Source of the DNA: Undaria pinnatifida
Lineage: Eukaryota; Sar; Phaeophyceae; Laminariales; Alariaceae
DNA length: 64,000 nucleotides
NCBI GenBank assembly: GCA_012845835.1
Contig: JABAKD010000002.1
Location: forward strand, 8,578,620-8,642,619
Reading direction: 5' to 3'
The notes under the pieces were generated by a model. The model ran no database searches, was not told where the DNA came from, and saw nothing but the letters and a program-made list of their open reading frames with translations. Of the stretch, positions 1-10,700 are shown piece after piece. How positions within the stretch are numbered: position 1 is the stretch's first letter; each line of letters starts with the position of its first letter. Position numbers and translations under genes: made by a program.

Positions 1-520
1 GAAGTATCTGTTAATATGGCTTGTGAAAAAGCGACAGTAGCATAGTTTGAAAGTGGCGCTTATATGGCCAAGCCATGGAAAAAAAGAAGAGAAGCAGAGA
101 AGAAGTAAACGCCCTGGAGGAAGGAGGAGGAGGGTGGAGGAGTAAGGAAAGAGATATCGAGGTGGGGGATGCCTTCACCTGATCACGGAACTATGCCCCA
201 GCTACGGGCGGGTGTAATCTACGGCAGCTCGTCCCGTTCCCTGCAACGTTCTATGTGACTACCTTGCAATGTTATAAATAACGTTATCAGTAAAGTTCTT
301 CCGATTGTTATGGTGGTTGGCTGATTACTCTGTACTTCGATCAACTTCCCGATAGAGGTGGGTTGATTGTTATACAGTATGCCAGCTATAAAGATCATAC
401 TCTTTTGCATTTCGCCGCGTGTTGTATTTATCCGCATCTAGAACTCCGATGCTCAGTTTACGCAAGGTAGTGACTAAAGATCCAATAGATACTGAAAGAC
501 TGCATAGTCCATGTTCCAAT
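1..520 (+). repeat. Dispersed repeat R1, copy 1 (cut by window edge)
   Basis: This stretch aligns with 3610-4130 in the same orientation at roughly 70-75% by eye. Shared anchors include CTTCACCTGATCACGG, TTCCCTGCAACGTTCTATGT and GATGCTCAGTTTACGCAAG-like segments. Near the start of the repeat lies a purine-rich tract (about 70-165). The left end probably lies outside the window. I see no coding capacity. It could be an LTR, a solo LTR or another interspersed repeat. Confidence 0.75.
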
Positions 521-525
521 ACGCC

Positions 526-3100
526 CCCATTCGATGAGACGTCAGTAGCTAGAGAAAATTGTTACCCAAAATAATAAAAACAAATGTCCACCATATTTAG
601 GCCTCTGTGTATGATCAGCGGTAATATGAAATTGACCATGTCACTTAAGATAGTCAAAATACGAATGGAACAGTATATCAGATCTGTTTTATGAACAGCT
701 GAAATATCGACGAAATAATGCCACAACAAACTATGCGCAGTGTATTTACCAGCGAGAAATACCCTAGATAAGAAGCGCATACCAGTTTGCTGGTTGTTAA
801 ACACGCCCCCTGAATTCATACCTAGAGCTAAATGGAACTGAAGTAAAAAAAAAAATGTAGACGCTGGTCCAGTAGAACAGTTAAATGCGTATTATTCAGT
901 TTTTTGTATATAGGCCCGTATTCGAACAAAACCTCTACGAATACATATTGTACGGTAATAGAATATTGATCGTAGTCGTATCACAAAAGCTATACTCGTG
1001 ATGATATTTCGATGATCAGTGAGTCGTATCACAAGATATACTCGTGATACTGGTTGGATTTGTCACAATAGCGACATTGTGATGCAGTTTTGATGATCAG
1101 CAAATTTACCCTAGAAAAAGAAAGAGGAAGAAAGCATATTTTGTACATATTCTTCGTCCCCTTAATTTAGCGTAGAACGAAGAGGAAATCGAAAAAATCG
1201 AAACCGTGGACTTACTATGTGTTCAGCGCTATACTGCACGGCACACTTGTACCACCTACAGAAATTGTGGAATTACCTCGTCATCAGTACTATGCATGTA
1301 CCACGTACAGTCTGCGAGCACAAGATGCTCGCGTTACTACGAAATAGTACTTGCACGTACACTAGTACAACAAAGGTGACACTCCTGCTATCTTTGTCTA
1401 CGTTCACGCAAAATAAAGTTGCATTGCGTGTATGTTTACCAAAAATAACAATCAGTCGTTGAAACTTTACTGTTTTTTTTATGTTGCTAATACTCCGAAA
1501 CGAAAGCAAATTAAAAGCCAATGGAAGAACTCAAAGTTGAGCCCAGTACGCAATAGCCATTTTCTGTATGGGTTTTGATGATGCGTGCTCCTTTTAAGAT
1601 ACTGCACCGAGTGATGAGACTGCAAAGCCTAAAAAAAAGCTAAAAAAACATGTCGACAGAAGTCATGTACAGCAAAGATGCATACCATGCCATACAGCAG
1701 TAGTAGATCCATATAAGTCGTAATACGCGTACGAATGCGAATGCGAACAGCTGATTCAACAACGAAGATCCTCACAAGGAAACCACCCCCCCCCCCAAAG
1801 TAAACAAAGATGAGCTAAGGCTGACACCTAGCCAGTACTCCTGTTGCTGTTGATATGGCTGATGGTTGTTTGGAGATCGAAGCGAAGAAGAAGTCTTGTA
1901 GGTGTCAAAGGTCCTGCTGTATGTAGGTGATGCTGATGATGATGACGTTGATGGTGATGGCTAATATCGATATAGGCGGAGACGTAGACCTGATTAAAAT
2001 CGCTGGTATCTGGTCCTTTCGCAGTCGTTTGTGCCCTGGTGTTGCTCGTGAAGTACAGCCGCAGATGTCGTTGTTGCTGGTGGCGCTTTTCATGCGGGGC
2101 CCCACAAAATTAAATGCGGTGCAATACTCAACAGAAGAATGCCACATAGTAACGTCGAAACCCCGATTTCGTGTTGCTTTCACCATGGCTGCGGCGATGT
2201 CGATCGCACTCTTTGCACGGTTTGGTTTGAAGCTCACGAACCACGTAGCTCCAGCGGAACGGGCTTGAGATGCTAGCAGCCGTGTTTTTGGTAATAGCCA
2301 TGTGAAGATGTCGTCGAGCTGTCCGCTGTGTTGGATTGCGGTTGGCGATGTTCTCCTTCTCCATCTGGGAAGATATGGGATTTTTCCGATAAATGGTTTT
2401 CGGAATATCGCAGTGAACGCTTCCTAGAGGAGAGCCCGTATAAGGTTTGATGAAGATGGCGTTGTCGTGGTCGATGGAATGGTAGCGTTGTCGTAGATGG
2501 CGTCGCACCTGGCGGTGGCAAGTACTGCTGTTGTACGAGTAATACCTGATGCCAACTGGTTGCAGATGCGTTTAGTCGACGATCGTATAAATGTAGTCGT
2601 TGCAGGTGTTGCTGTTGTTGGCTTTAGTTGAATATATATGGAGCAGATGCAGCGGGGCGGTATGCAACCATCAGTGTGATGTTGACGTGTTGTCGATGTG
2701 GTGTTGACCTTTTTGACGGTGGCGGAAGTAACGGTGAGTGGCGTGTTTCTTCCCCGCACAACCGTTAACGTGCATTTGCCGTGTTGTGATAGCAGTCGAA
2801 CATACTTGAACGCGTAAAAAGATGAAAACAGTTCCGTGGGTATACAATGCATCGTTTTTCTGAATCTGATACGTACTTACTTGTAGCATAGGCGCGTCAA
2901 TCAGATGCTAAAGAATCCTCTCCGAGTCTGATACATGCCGTTGTAGCGTATAAGCGTTAAAACAGGAGCTTGAGATAATGTATACCTCGTTTGGGCTGAT
3001 TTGTGTACAACCTTGCCGCACGTCTACAGCTGTTGGTCTTCTCGATATATGATAAAAAGATTGCACGAGGACGAATTCATTATTATTTTAACGTATTTCG
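526..3100. other. No gene seen; low-complexity GAT/GTT-rich DNA inside
   Basis: No frame here looks convincingly coding. From about 1845 to 2660 the plus strand is rich in GTTG, GATG and CTGTTG words, including a short (GAT)n run at 1927-1960, and the open frames there simply read that bias on both strands. A C-run lies near 1787-1797 and A-runs near 842 and 1633. Nothing else is recognised. Confidence 0.5.
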
Positions 3101-3615
3101 CGTGAGGTAGCGGGAAGTTGCGGTTTTGATAACGACTTCGCGCGTGTTGATAGCGTGAAACCGAACTCTTTACCTGCTACACGCGTGATAGCGCGAGCAG
3201 TCTCCTTATCTGCTTCGCGCGTAATGGCGTGACAGTCTCCTTTCTCGAATATCGCTCACTATGTACTTTGATTCTTTATTTTTTTTTTTATCCTCCAGCG
3301 GATGGGGAAAAATAAAGCTTTAGGTCACCACACTTCCACGTATTTTCATACGCGTCGTGTGTCGATTTAACTGTACTTGGCGTACTCGTAGATACGATAT
3401 CTCGATGTCGAGGCTGATCTTGAGTTTTGAAAAAATTCACTCCGCACTTCAGATGTGGAGACCGTTGTTCGAACTTCTTGGAAAGCTTGGCAAACTCAGC
3501 GGCACGCCGTTGCATGGTGCCAGTCGATGGGTACATGAAAGGCGACGAGGCTCATATCCTGGAGGCATTATGTGCACCAAGGTTCTGACTCTCTGATAAG
3601 AACTCCAGAGGTGGC
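3101..3615. repeat. Short degenerate CGCG-containing repeats, then featureless DNA
   Basis: Four diverged units of about 38-40 bp run from 3103 to 3246. Each carries a TTCGCGYG-like core followed by a GATAGCG- or AATGGCG-like word, and the last two also share CAGTCTCCTT. From 3247 to 3615 I see only a T-rich tract near 3280 and no gene. Confidence 0.4.
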
Positions 3616-4130
3616 ACCGGAGCGTCTCTTACGATCACTTGTGAAGAAGAAGAAATAACATTGTTTTAAAGTGACGCTTATGTTGCCAAAACAGGGAAAG
3701 AAATTGGAGAAGAAGAGGAGATGAAAAGGAGGAGGAAAGAGAAGGAAGGAGAAGGAGGAGTAAGGAAGGAGTGCTCGAGGTGGGGTATGCCTTCACCTGA
3801 TCACGGGACTGTACCCAAGCAACGGCTGGTGTACCCTACGGCAGCCCGTCCGGTTCCCTGCAACGTTCTATGTGACGTCGTTGGAATGTTATAACTAACG
3901 TTTTGTGTGATGTTCTTCTGATGCTTTTGGTGGTGAGCTGATTACCCTGTACTACGATCAACTTGCCGATATAGGGGGGTTACTTTCTTATACGGGGTGT
4001 CAGCTAGAAAGAACGAACCCCTGTGTATTTCGCCGCATATAGAATCCGCATTTAGAGCTATAATGCTCAGTTTACTCAAGATAGTGACTAAGAATCAAAT
4101 AGATACTAATGGACTGCAGAGTCCTATTCC
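3610..4130 (+). repeat. Dispersed repeat R1, copy 2
   Basis: Direct-orientation counterpart of the repeat at the left edge of the window, with the same order of anchors: a purine-rich tract (about 3685-3780), CTTCACCTGATCACGG, TTCCCTGCAACGTTCTATGT, and a terminal block around GATAGTGACTAA. If the two copies were LTRs they would enclose about 3.1 kb (526-3600), but no retroelement protein is visible between them. Confidence 0.75.
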
Positions 4131-6865
4131 ATTATTATGCTGGTTCGACGAACGTATTTTGGTTGCTCCTACAACGATTTCGTCGACGTACTGTCCTGCG
4201 GCGTCCTCACAACGCTTTTTTTTTTTAAGGTGCCTGTGCTCAGGTACGACGCTCACCCTGCAAGGATCTCAAACCATGCTGGCCACCGACTTTTCACGTT
4301 CGTGCCTAGTCTTTGCCTCTGCCGTGGTCTCCTCCCTCTTACGTCCTCCTATATATTCATGTGCCCTGACTGACCTCCGCAGCAGAAGACTAGCCGCATT
4401 TGTCACCAGTTTGTCGGTTCGGCTTTTTTCGTTCGTATACCTGTTATGAAAGTTAGAATATAATAAGCTCGGATCATAGACTATGCCGGGAGCAAGCCAC
4501 CCACAGAACTATACCTGCACTCCTGAACTCAGCAGGAGTCCGAGGTCAGCATCGCTGTAAGACCCTGCTCGGTAGAAGAATCCGATGTCAAATCATCGCC
4601 AGTAGAGCAGCAAAAACACGGTGAAATATTTGAAATATTGTGCTTGCGTAGTCGGTGCAGCTCCTAATCGGCGGTGACATGTTACGGTTGATAAGAACCT
4701 GCATGCCTACGCATATCATGACAAACCTAGATGCATTCCAGTGTGCCAGTGTGCCCAGATTCCACACGTTGCAGATGCGGTATACGCTGATTTCCTGGCT
4801 GTACACGGAGAGTCTCCCCTCCCTGAACCTGCCACCATCTGCTTGGTGTGCTTTTCGATGTGTACGAACGTCCTAGAGCCGATGGTCCTGCGGTGTTGCA
4901 GTGTTGCCTCCTTCTCATGAAGATATTTGCACGGGGTTCTCATGTTGAATGCTGAGCTCGGTCACGCCGTGGTGAAAATTGGCTAACCCTCACCCTAGCC
5001 CGACTGAACCGATCGGGGGAACGTCATGAACGAATGCATCTGGGGGGGACTCGCCTTGATTTGTCCATTATCGTGTAACAACACGAACCCTATCCCTAAC
5101 GCTGGCGTTCACTACTGTACAGGGCATACTACCCGTGATGGCAGCTTGGAGGAAGCCCCACGGAGCGAAAATGTTGGCGATTTTCGTGGTAGCCTCCACC
5201 ATGGGCGTGGCCAAAAGTGAGCTAGTTGCCTAGTTGAGTTTGAGAGGGGGCGCTTATTGTACAGGGACAACCCTTTAAAACTCGCGGGGGTCCTCTAGTG
5301 AAGAACCGCTCCGTATAATACGATTGATTTAATGGATGGATAAGCGAAGTTACTGTTGCAGCTGATCATGTACTTGATTGACCCTTTGTAGCCAGCGTGG
5401 GGTATTTAACTGTCTTTTTTTTAAGACGATATCGCTGGAATTGAAGTGCCTGGCAGATTATTGCACTCACTACCAGGCGTTGCTTTGTACCTTTGATATG
5501 GCAGCGTTCATCAGGATATACTTGATTTATGTGAAGGTCGGGGTTTGGGGGAGTTGGGTGCACCCCTAAATTAACATACATCATTAGACTAAAGTGTCGG
5601 GTGTGTGGGGTTAGGGAATACCGTGTTCGTTTGTATTGTTGCACACATCGGACAGGTCCGGTCCTCTCTCCCGATCTACGTCTTTCACAGCAGAGATACA
5701 TTTCTGGTCCACATTGTCTCTGCTTCGCCTAGATAGATCATGGTTCTGGGTAAGAGCCGTATGATCTGCATCCACAAACACGTCTTGCCCGAGTTGGATC
5801 TGTACTACAGGACGCAGAGCCTGCAAAGAGACAACACTGGGCACTATTAGTAGAAACGCCGAAAACTTCAGCAGAGGTAGCGTCTACTTTGGGATCTAGA
5901 TGATCTACTCGTAGCTAGTGATATGTTGCGAAGAGCGATGTGAATGGAATCGTGCGCCTGTTGCCCTGCGGCCATCGGGACACCAGTCGAACATTGCCCT
6001 TGGCACTGAGAAGAACATTGTTCGTCGATATCCATAACTGGTGTGTATTACCGATATTTGATATGCCTTGGATATGTACGTTGAAACTCGGCCGGTCGGA
6101 TACCTGTTATTATTTCTTTGTTATATTGATTTCACGTAACACCTCGACCAGTCGGGTGCATGAGTCAACGCTTACGTGGTCACTACAACATGCTGTACTC
6201 ATCTATGAACCATTCCTCTTTCTTTCTGCATTATTTTCCTCTCGAAGGTCGTCTCAATTCTGGCCTCCGATCGTACATTTGTGGCAACGACTGCAGGCCG
6301 GGATCTACAGACGTGTGAGAACATCACCTTGTCCGCTTTAGTTGTGCATGTCGTACTATTTATCGATTGCAGGCCAAAATCAATTGACGTGGCGTTACAT
6401 TTTCCTTTTTAAATTCGCGTACCGTATGATTTATTCGAGCGAAGCGAGTTTCTAATCTACACCTGGGCCTGGCAATATAGACTAAGCTCCCATGAAGAAA
6501 ATAATAGTTTGCGTGCGTGTCTTCGACTAAAATTGATTTTAGTGTGGGATCACTTGATTTTAGACTGCAGGTGTAGGCAGACCACCACGGAGCAACAAAA
6601 CACACACAGCAGACCACACGGGCAAAAAACAGCAGCATACACCGCTCACACAGCCGGCACACAGCGCTCACACAGCGGGAAGCACACAGACAACGGGCGC
6701 AGTGGGCGACAATAGTGGCCAGCGGAGAGCGGGCATGGAGAGTGTGTGCCCGCTTAGGGTGTGTCCTCTGAGTGTATCTACTGCTGTCTCGTTGTGAGAG
6801 TAGGTCATCATGGAGAGACGTCCGTTGGGGGCGATTGACCCAAACTCGGTCCGTGCGCCAACGCC
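4131..6865. other. No gene seen
   Basis: Open frames are short (the longest is about 150 codons near 4000-4450) and overlap on both strands, with no recognisable motif. The stretch 6580-6700 is CA-rich on the plus strand and leads into the helicase remnant. I see no RNA gene or long repeat. Confidence 0.45.
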
Positions 6866-7477
6866 AGAAGGGCGACAGCAGACACGGCGGAGGGGCTTGA
6901 GAGGGACCTCTACCTAGCTAAGGGAGCCAAGGTCATGCTCACGGAGAACCTGTACCAACAAGTTGGACTCGTGAACGGCATTCGAGGCCAAGTCATCGAG
7001 TTGGTGTTTGCAGACGACGCGCCCCCGCCGAATCTCCCCCTTTACGTTGTCGTCGAGTTCAGAGGGTACTCAGGGGGGAAATGGTCGTCTCAGGAGAGAT
7101 ATAGAGGGTGTGTGCCGATTTCTCCCGTAGACACTACTTGGCAGGACGGGGGAGCGCAGGTTAGGGCGCAACTGCCGTTGAGGCTCTGCTGGGCCATCAC
7201 TATGCACAAATCACAGGGGCAGACGTGAGAGAAGGCCGTCATAGACTTGGGGCCGAAGGAGGCCTGCACGGGGTTTACTTTCGTCTGCCTCAGTAGGGCT
7301 AACAGACTAGCGGACCTCATGGTAGAGTCAATGAGTTTCGACAGGATAAGCAAGCTTCGAAACTCCGACACCATGAAGGCCAGGTTGCGGGAAGAGGTTA
7401 GGCTGGTGGACTTAGCACAAAGCACGCAGGGTAGGTACACAGGCATGGGCGTTTTCAACGCCGTCGCGGCCAACTAA
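6866..7477 (+). pseudogene. PIF1-like DNA helicase, C-terminal remnant
   Basis: PIF1-family proteins are 5'-to-3' superfamily 1 DNA helicases, and related domains also form the helicase part of Helitron proteins. The open frame reads a typical C-terminal half: LYLAKGAKVMLTENLYQQ and VNGIRGQVIELV (the segment that follows the walker motifs), then PLRLCWAITMHKSQGQT (late helicase motif), then FTFVCLSRANRLADL (final SF1 motif). A TGA at 7226-7228 interrupts the frame just after SQGQT, and the same frame continues to 7477. The N-terminal half with Walker A and B is absent upstream, so this is a fragment. It may come from a Helitron or from a free PIF1 duplicate; no Rep nuclease motif is visible to decide. 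It lies about 115 bp upstream of a perfect hairpin. Confidence 0.8.
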
Positions 7478-7592
7478 TGACCACATCAATTGCAATACAA
7501 CAAACATCGGCCTAATCCACCCGTGGTGCCCCTCGCAATCACACGAACCAATGGCCCGTGGACGCACACGTCTGAGGACAGTTAAATCTATC

Positions 7593-7618
7593 AGCTGTCG
7601 CTCGTTTTAGCGACAGCT
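7593..7618. other. Perfect 10-bp stem-loop
   Basis: AGCTGTCGCT and AGCGACAGCT form a perfect 10-bp stem around a 6-nt loop (CGTTTT). Helitrons carry a hairpin just before their 3' end, but the CTRR end motif is not found within about 12 nt downstream here, so that assignment is not supported. Confidence 0.6.
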
Positions 7619-9093
7619 ATTGTACCTTCACCAGACCTGATCGTCTTGATCAAAAGACTAGCAGTGGTTGGCGATAGTACGCTACCAAGGTCAAATGGTG
7701 TATGTTGCTCTACAGCCGCGTGCAGCGATCACAATGTCCACTTCAACAATGCATTCCGCATGGTTTACCGTTCGATATTTTCGCGTTGCAAATCTAGTAA
7801 CTATGGTTGACGCTGGTTTGCTATCTAGCTCAAGTTGAATTGAAGTCGGGTTGAAGCTTACTTGAGGTTAAACATGATAGTTTTGGTACACATAAAATTA
7901 CAGTAATATAGTAATGTCTGTACAGGTGCTGCGCGTTTTCTGAAAGTAGCACAACCATCCTTCGCTGCGTGAACCCCTTAATGCCTTTGTTTCGGGGTAT
8001 TCACTGATGTACGCACTCCCGCCGGGGGTACAGGCTACTGGACTCCGCTTATTAACAGATGCGTGGTTTGTTTGTTTTCGTTCAGTGCAGTAGAAAATGT
8101 GGAAACTCGTTTGGGGCACAGATGTAGCGAAACGAAACGAAATGGCGAGCAAAGTCTAACCAACCGCCGTTCACGGTGTGAGCACGCCGTACGAGCAGGA
8201 AGTGTGATATGTCTAACTACGCGTCGTCCAACTCAAGAATACTACAATTAATTGTCATACGGGATATGAGCTAACCCATGAGCCCGTATTACGTTGAATG
8301 ACCGATGCCTTAGTCATGAAACAAATTCGACACGCTCCGCCACCGAAGTTCCAAAAGGGCGAATGCTCTCATTGGGCTAAGTGAGCTAGCAGTCGTCTCA
8401 CTCGGTCGTTATCGTTCTCTACTATACTCCATTAAATTCGATGGATTCCCACTACCATTTCCCCTTGTACCTGTGGTTGGCGACATCAAAATCAAATATT
8501 GAAAATGGCAGTTGGTACAGGCGCAGTTCCCCATTATTAGGCATGCAAACGGTTGGGAACTGCCATACACGTAGGATGTTTTCAGGCAGGCAGGTATTGG
8601 ATCATTTTGTGAAGCAAACCGTTCACGGAGCGGCAGGAAAATGATTCCCGCTTCATGATCGAGATATTTCAGCGCGGATCATGCCTGACCTAGTCCTGGT
8701 GGAATACATGCTGCCGGGTTGGAACCGTACAACCTGCGTGGTCTAGGACTTGTTTCCGGCGTTGGATCTGTACTGCACACATTCTGCACAACATATAATA
8801 ATACGGTGTATTAGCTTCTAGATGGTCTTTTTTATCCAGACTATGCTATATCGTGTTCTGTCTGCTTAGCAGCTGTATGACACATTTACGTTCTTCCAGA
8901 ACCGAGGTGTTTCATGGCGCGCTTTCGCATGCCATTAAAGTCGCAAGAACTTGTTGCCGCCAAGATTTTTAGGCTAACACATTGCACTAAAGCACCTTGA
9001 TTGAGGTAATTTTAATCACGTGCTTGGGTTGCTATCGACAACCATACAAAACCGCAAACTCTCTCTCTGTCTTTCTCTGTATGTGTCTTGCAG
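7619..9093. other. No gene seen
   Basis: Only short overlapping frames are present. I see no domain, long repeat or RNA gene. The last 40 bases are a pyrimidine-rich tract that serves as the putative splice acceptor region for the exon-like block that follows. Confidence 0.45.
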
Positions 9094-9183
9094 GAACCTG
9101 TGGCAGTGCGGGATCTCTGATTTCAATGCCCATGAGCTGTGGGATTGCTTTGACAACATAGGGCGTAACAACATCGAAACCTT
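9094..9183 (+). CDS. Isolated exon-like block, leucine-rich-repeat-like
   Basis: A strong polypyrimidine tract ending in TTGCAG directly precedes this 90-bp block, and a consensus donor GTAAGT directly follows it. In the frame that starts after one base the block is fully open and reads a 30-residue peptide beginning NLWQCGISDF and ending GRNNIETL. The spacing of Leu, Cys, Ile and Asn resembles one repeat of an LRR protein (LxLxxCxI... NNxxxL), a family that mediates protein-protein contacts. The length is divisible by three and both borders are in the same phase, as expected for an exon that can be duplicated or shuffled one repeat at a time. No flanking exon was found within the neighbouring kilobases, so it may be an orphan copy, part of a long-intron gene, or chance. 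Confidence 0.45.
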
Positions 9184-10035
9184 GTAAGTCTCGTACATTG
9201 TCGTGTGACTAAAAATGCATGCCTTAGTATCAACCCACTTGACATCTGACAATGTGTACGATCGCTTGTTCCAATCACACCGTCCACGTATTGAAGGGAA
9301 ACATCCAAGCCAATATATTGAACTACTGATGTGTGAATTTTTTGAACAGTTTGTTTTGGGAAGCGCTCGAGATGACGTGTGAAGTAATTGATCGCCTATA
9401 GAGCACGTATAATTCATAGCCCTAACATCTGATCGTGCTTGGCCCCTTGCTGGTCTGCGTAGGGTAAACCAAAAGAGCCATGCTATACCGTGTGCTTCGG
9501 AGACGACTTCCAATCAATATCTTTAGTTGTTGTTAATAAATACAATACGAATTACTCTCGACGACATCCCCCGACCCATCCGACCCCACCGAGTCCTAAA
9601 AACCGTTATTTTTATTGAGTCCTATCAGGGTACACACACACGAAGAAAACCCGTACCAGCACTCGTACTCGTACTTTGACAGCGAGACCCCCAAGCACAC
9701 CACCCCTTTTCCTTTAAGTTACGATTGGGGGGATGGCTACATAACCTCAGGATATTCGCTTGAGCTCATACACATTCTACACAAAACACGATTAGAGAAA
9801 ATGGTACTTGGAATCCTCATCAACCATTCCATACCATATAGCAGTGTACAGTGTCACACCCGCTTCGTATTCAAAATATGTTGGGCAGTTCCTACAGTAA
9901 ACGGCAAAGTGGGAATCCCGATCAGTCTGAAAGTGTCCTTTCAAACAGTCAAACATTCAAATTCTCCTCTTCTATCGGAGTTGACAGCCTGCGTTCAGCA
10001 CGAACTGGCGAGAACAGGCCTATGCTGGGGTCACG
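9184..10035. other. No gene seen
   Basis: If the preceding exon is real, this would be intronic. Open frames of up to 141 codons exist at 9615-10040 but have no recognised motif. A C/A-rich stretch lies near 9560-9720. Confidence 0.4.
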
Positions 10036-10058
10036 CCTAACCCTAACCCTAACCCTTA
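10036..10058. repeat. Interstitial telomeric repeat (CCCTAA)n
   Basis: Almost four head-to-tail CCCTAA units, the complement of the TTAGGG telomere repeat, lie inside the window rather than at an end. A second, longer patch lies at 23113-23157. Confidence 0.85.
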
Positions 10059-10418
10059 GCATCACAATCTGCAGCGGCAGATAATCACTCGCGCCGGTGG
10101 CCATCCTATTTCTTCGGGGTCGCAAGCGGTTACGCTTCCCGGCTTCGGGACATGCATCGTCGCAACGAAAGTGTATGCTACGTATGGTACACCATGGGTG
10201 CACCAACAAAGTATCGACTACCGACCGCTTGTCCCGAATCGCTCTTGCTCTGCTCGGCTGCGTTAATATCGCCGAGAAATCAGCGGAAAAAGCCCTGATG
10301 AGTAAACACTAGTAATAATGCAGAAAATAGAGACCATATAGGACATTCGAATGGTGGCTCGAAACAAAAAACCCGCAGCCGCGCCTGTTATCAATAGTCC
10401 AACGGACGACCTTCCGCA
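10059..10418. other. No gene seen
   Basis: Nothing beyond short frames; no repeat or RNA structure recognised. Confidence 0.4.
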
Positions 10419-10700
10419 TTAATTCGTCGTTGTACGTAAACGCGTGCACGCATACATACCGCTTTTCAATGTTATAATATCATTACAGTACTTCAAGCAA
10501 TGGGTGGGTGAAGCTAAGTAATTATTTTCTCCAGCCATTAGCAACCAACGGGCCATTTCTTCGTTTTTGTGAAAATATCTGGTACACCCGGGTATTGTCG
10601 AAATGACAACGCCAGCTTTTGCTGGACCCCGCCTTTGCACGTTTGCTGGCTGTAGCTTGTGAATGTGAGGGATGGCCGACGATATCGATCCCATGCACAT
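10419..10700 (-). CDS. Unassigned small open frame (93 codons)
   Basis: This ATG-initiated frame reads a compositionally ordinary peptide with aromatic and charged residues (for example RYFHKNEEMARWLLMAGENN around residues 48-67) and no low-complexity bias. I do not recognise a family. There is no clear splice site, promoter or neighbour that supports expression, and a frame of this length can arise by chance at this base composition. It is listed because its composition is more protein-like than most frames nearby. It could be one exon of a longer gene. Confidence 0.2.
   Translation of the reverse strand: MCMGSISSAIPHIHKLQPANVQRRGPAKAGVVISTIPGCTRYFHKNEEMARWLLMAGENNYLASPTHCLKYCNDIITLKSGMYACTRLRTTTN

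Noticed and set aside
4000-4449. 150-codon plus-strand gene overlapping R1 copy 2
   Set aside because: It begins inside the R1 repeat, shifts relative to the other R1 copy and has no recognisable domain.
7593-7618. Bacterial-type terminator
   Set aside because: No T-run follows the stem and the window is eukaryotic; kept only as a hairpin.
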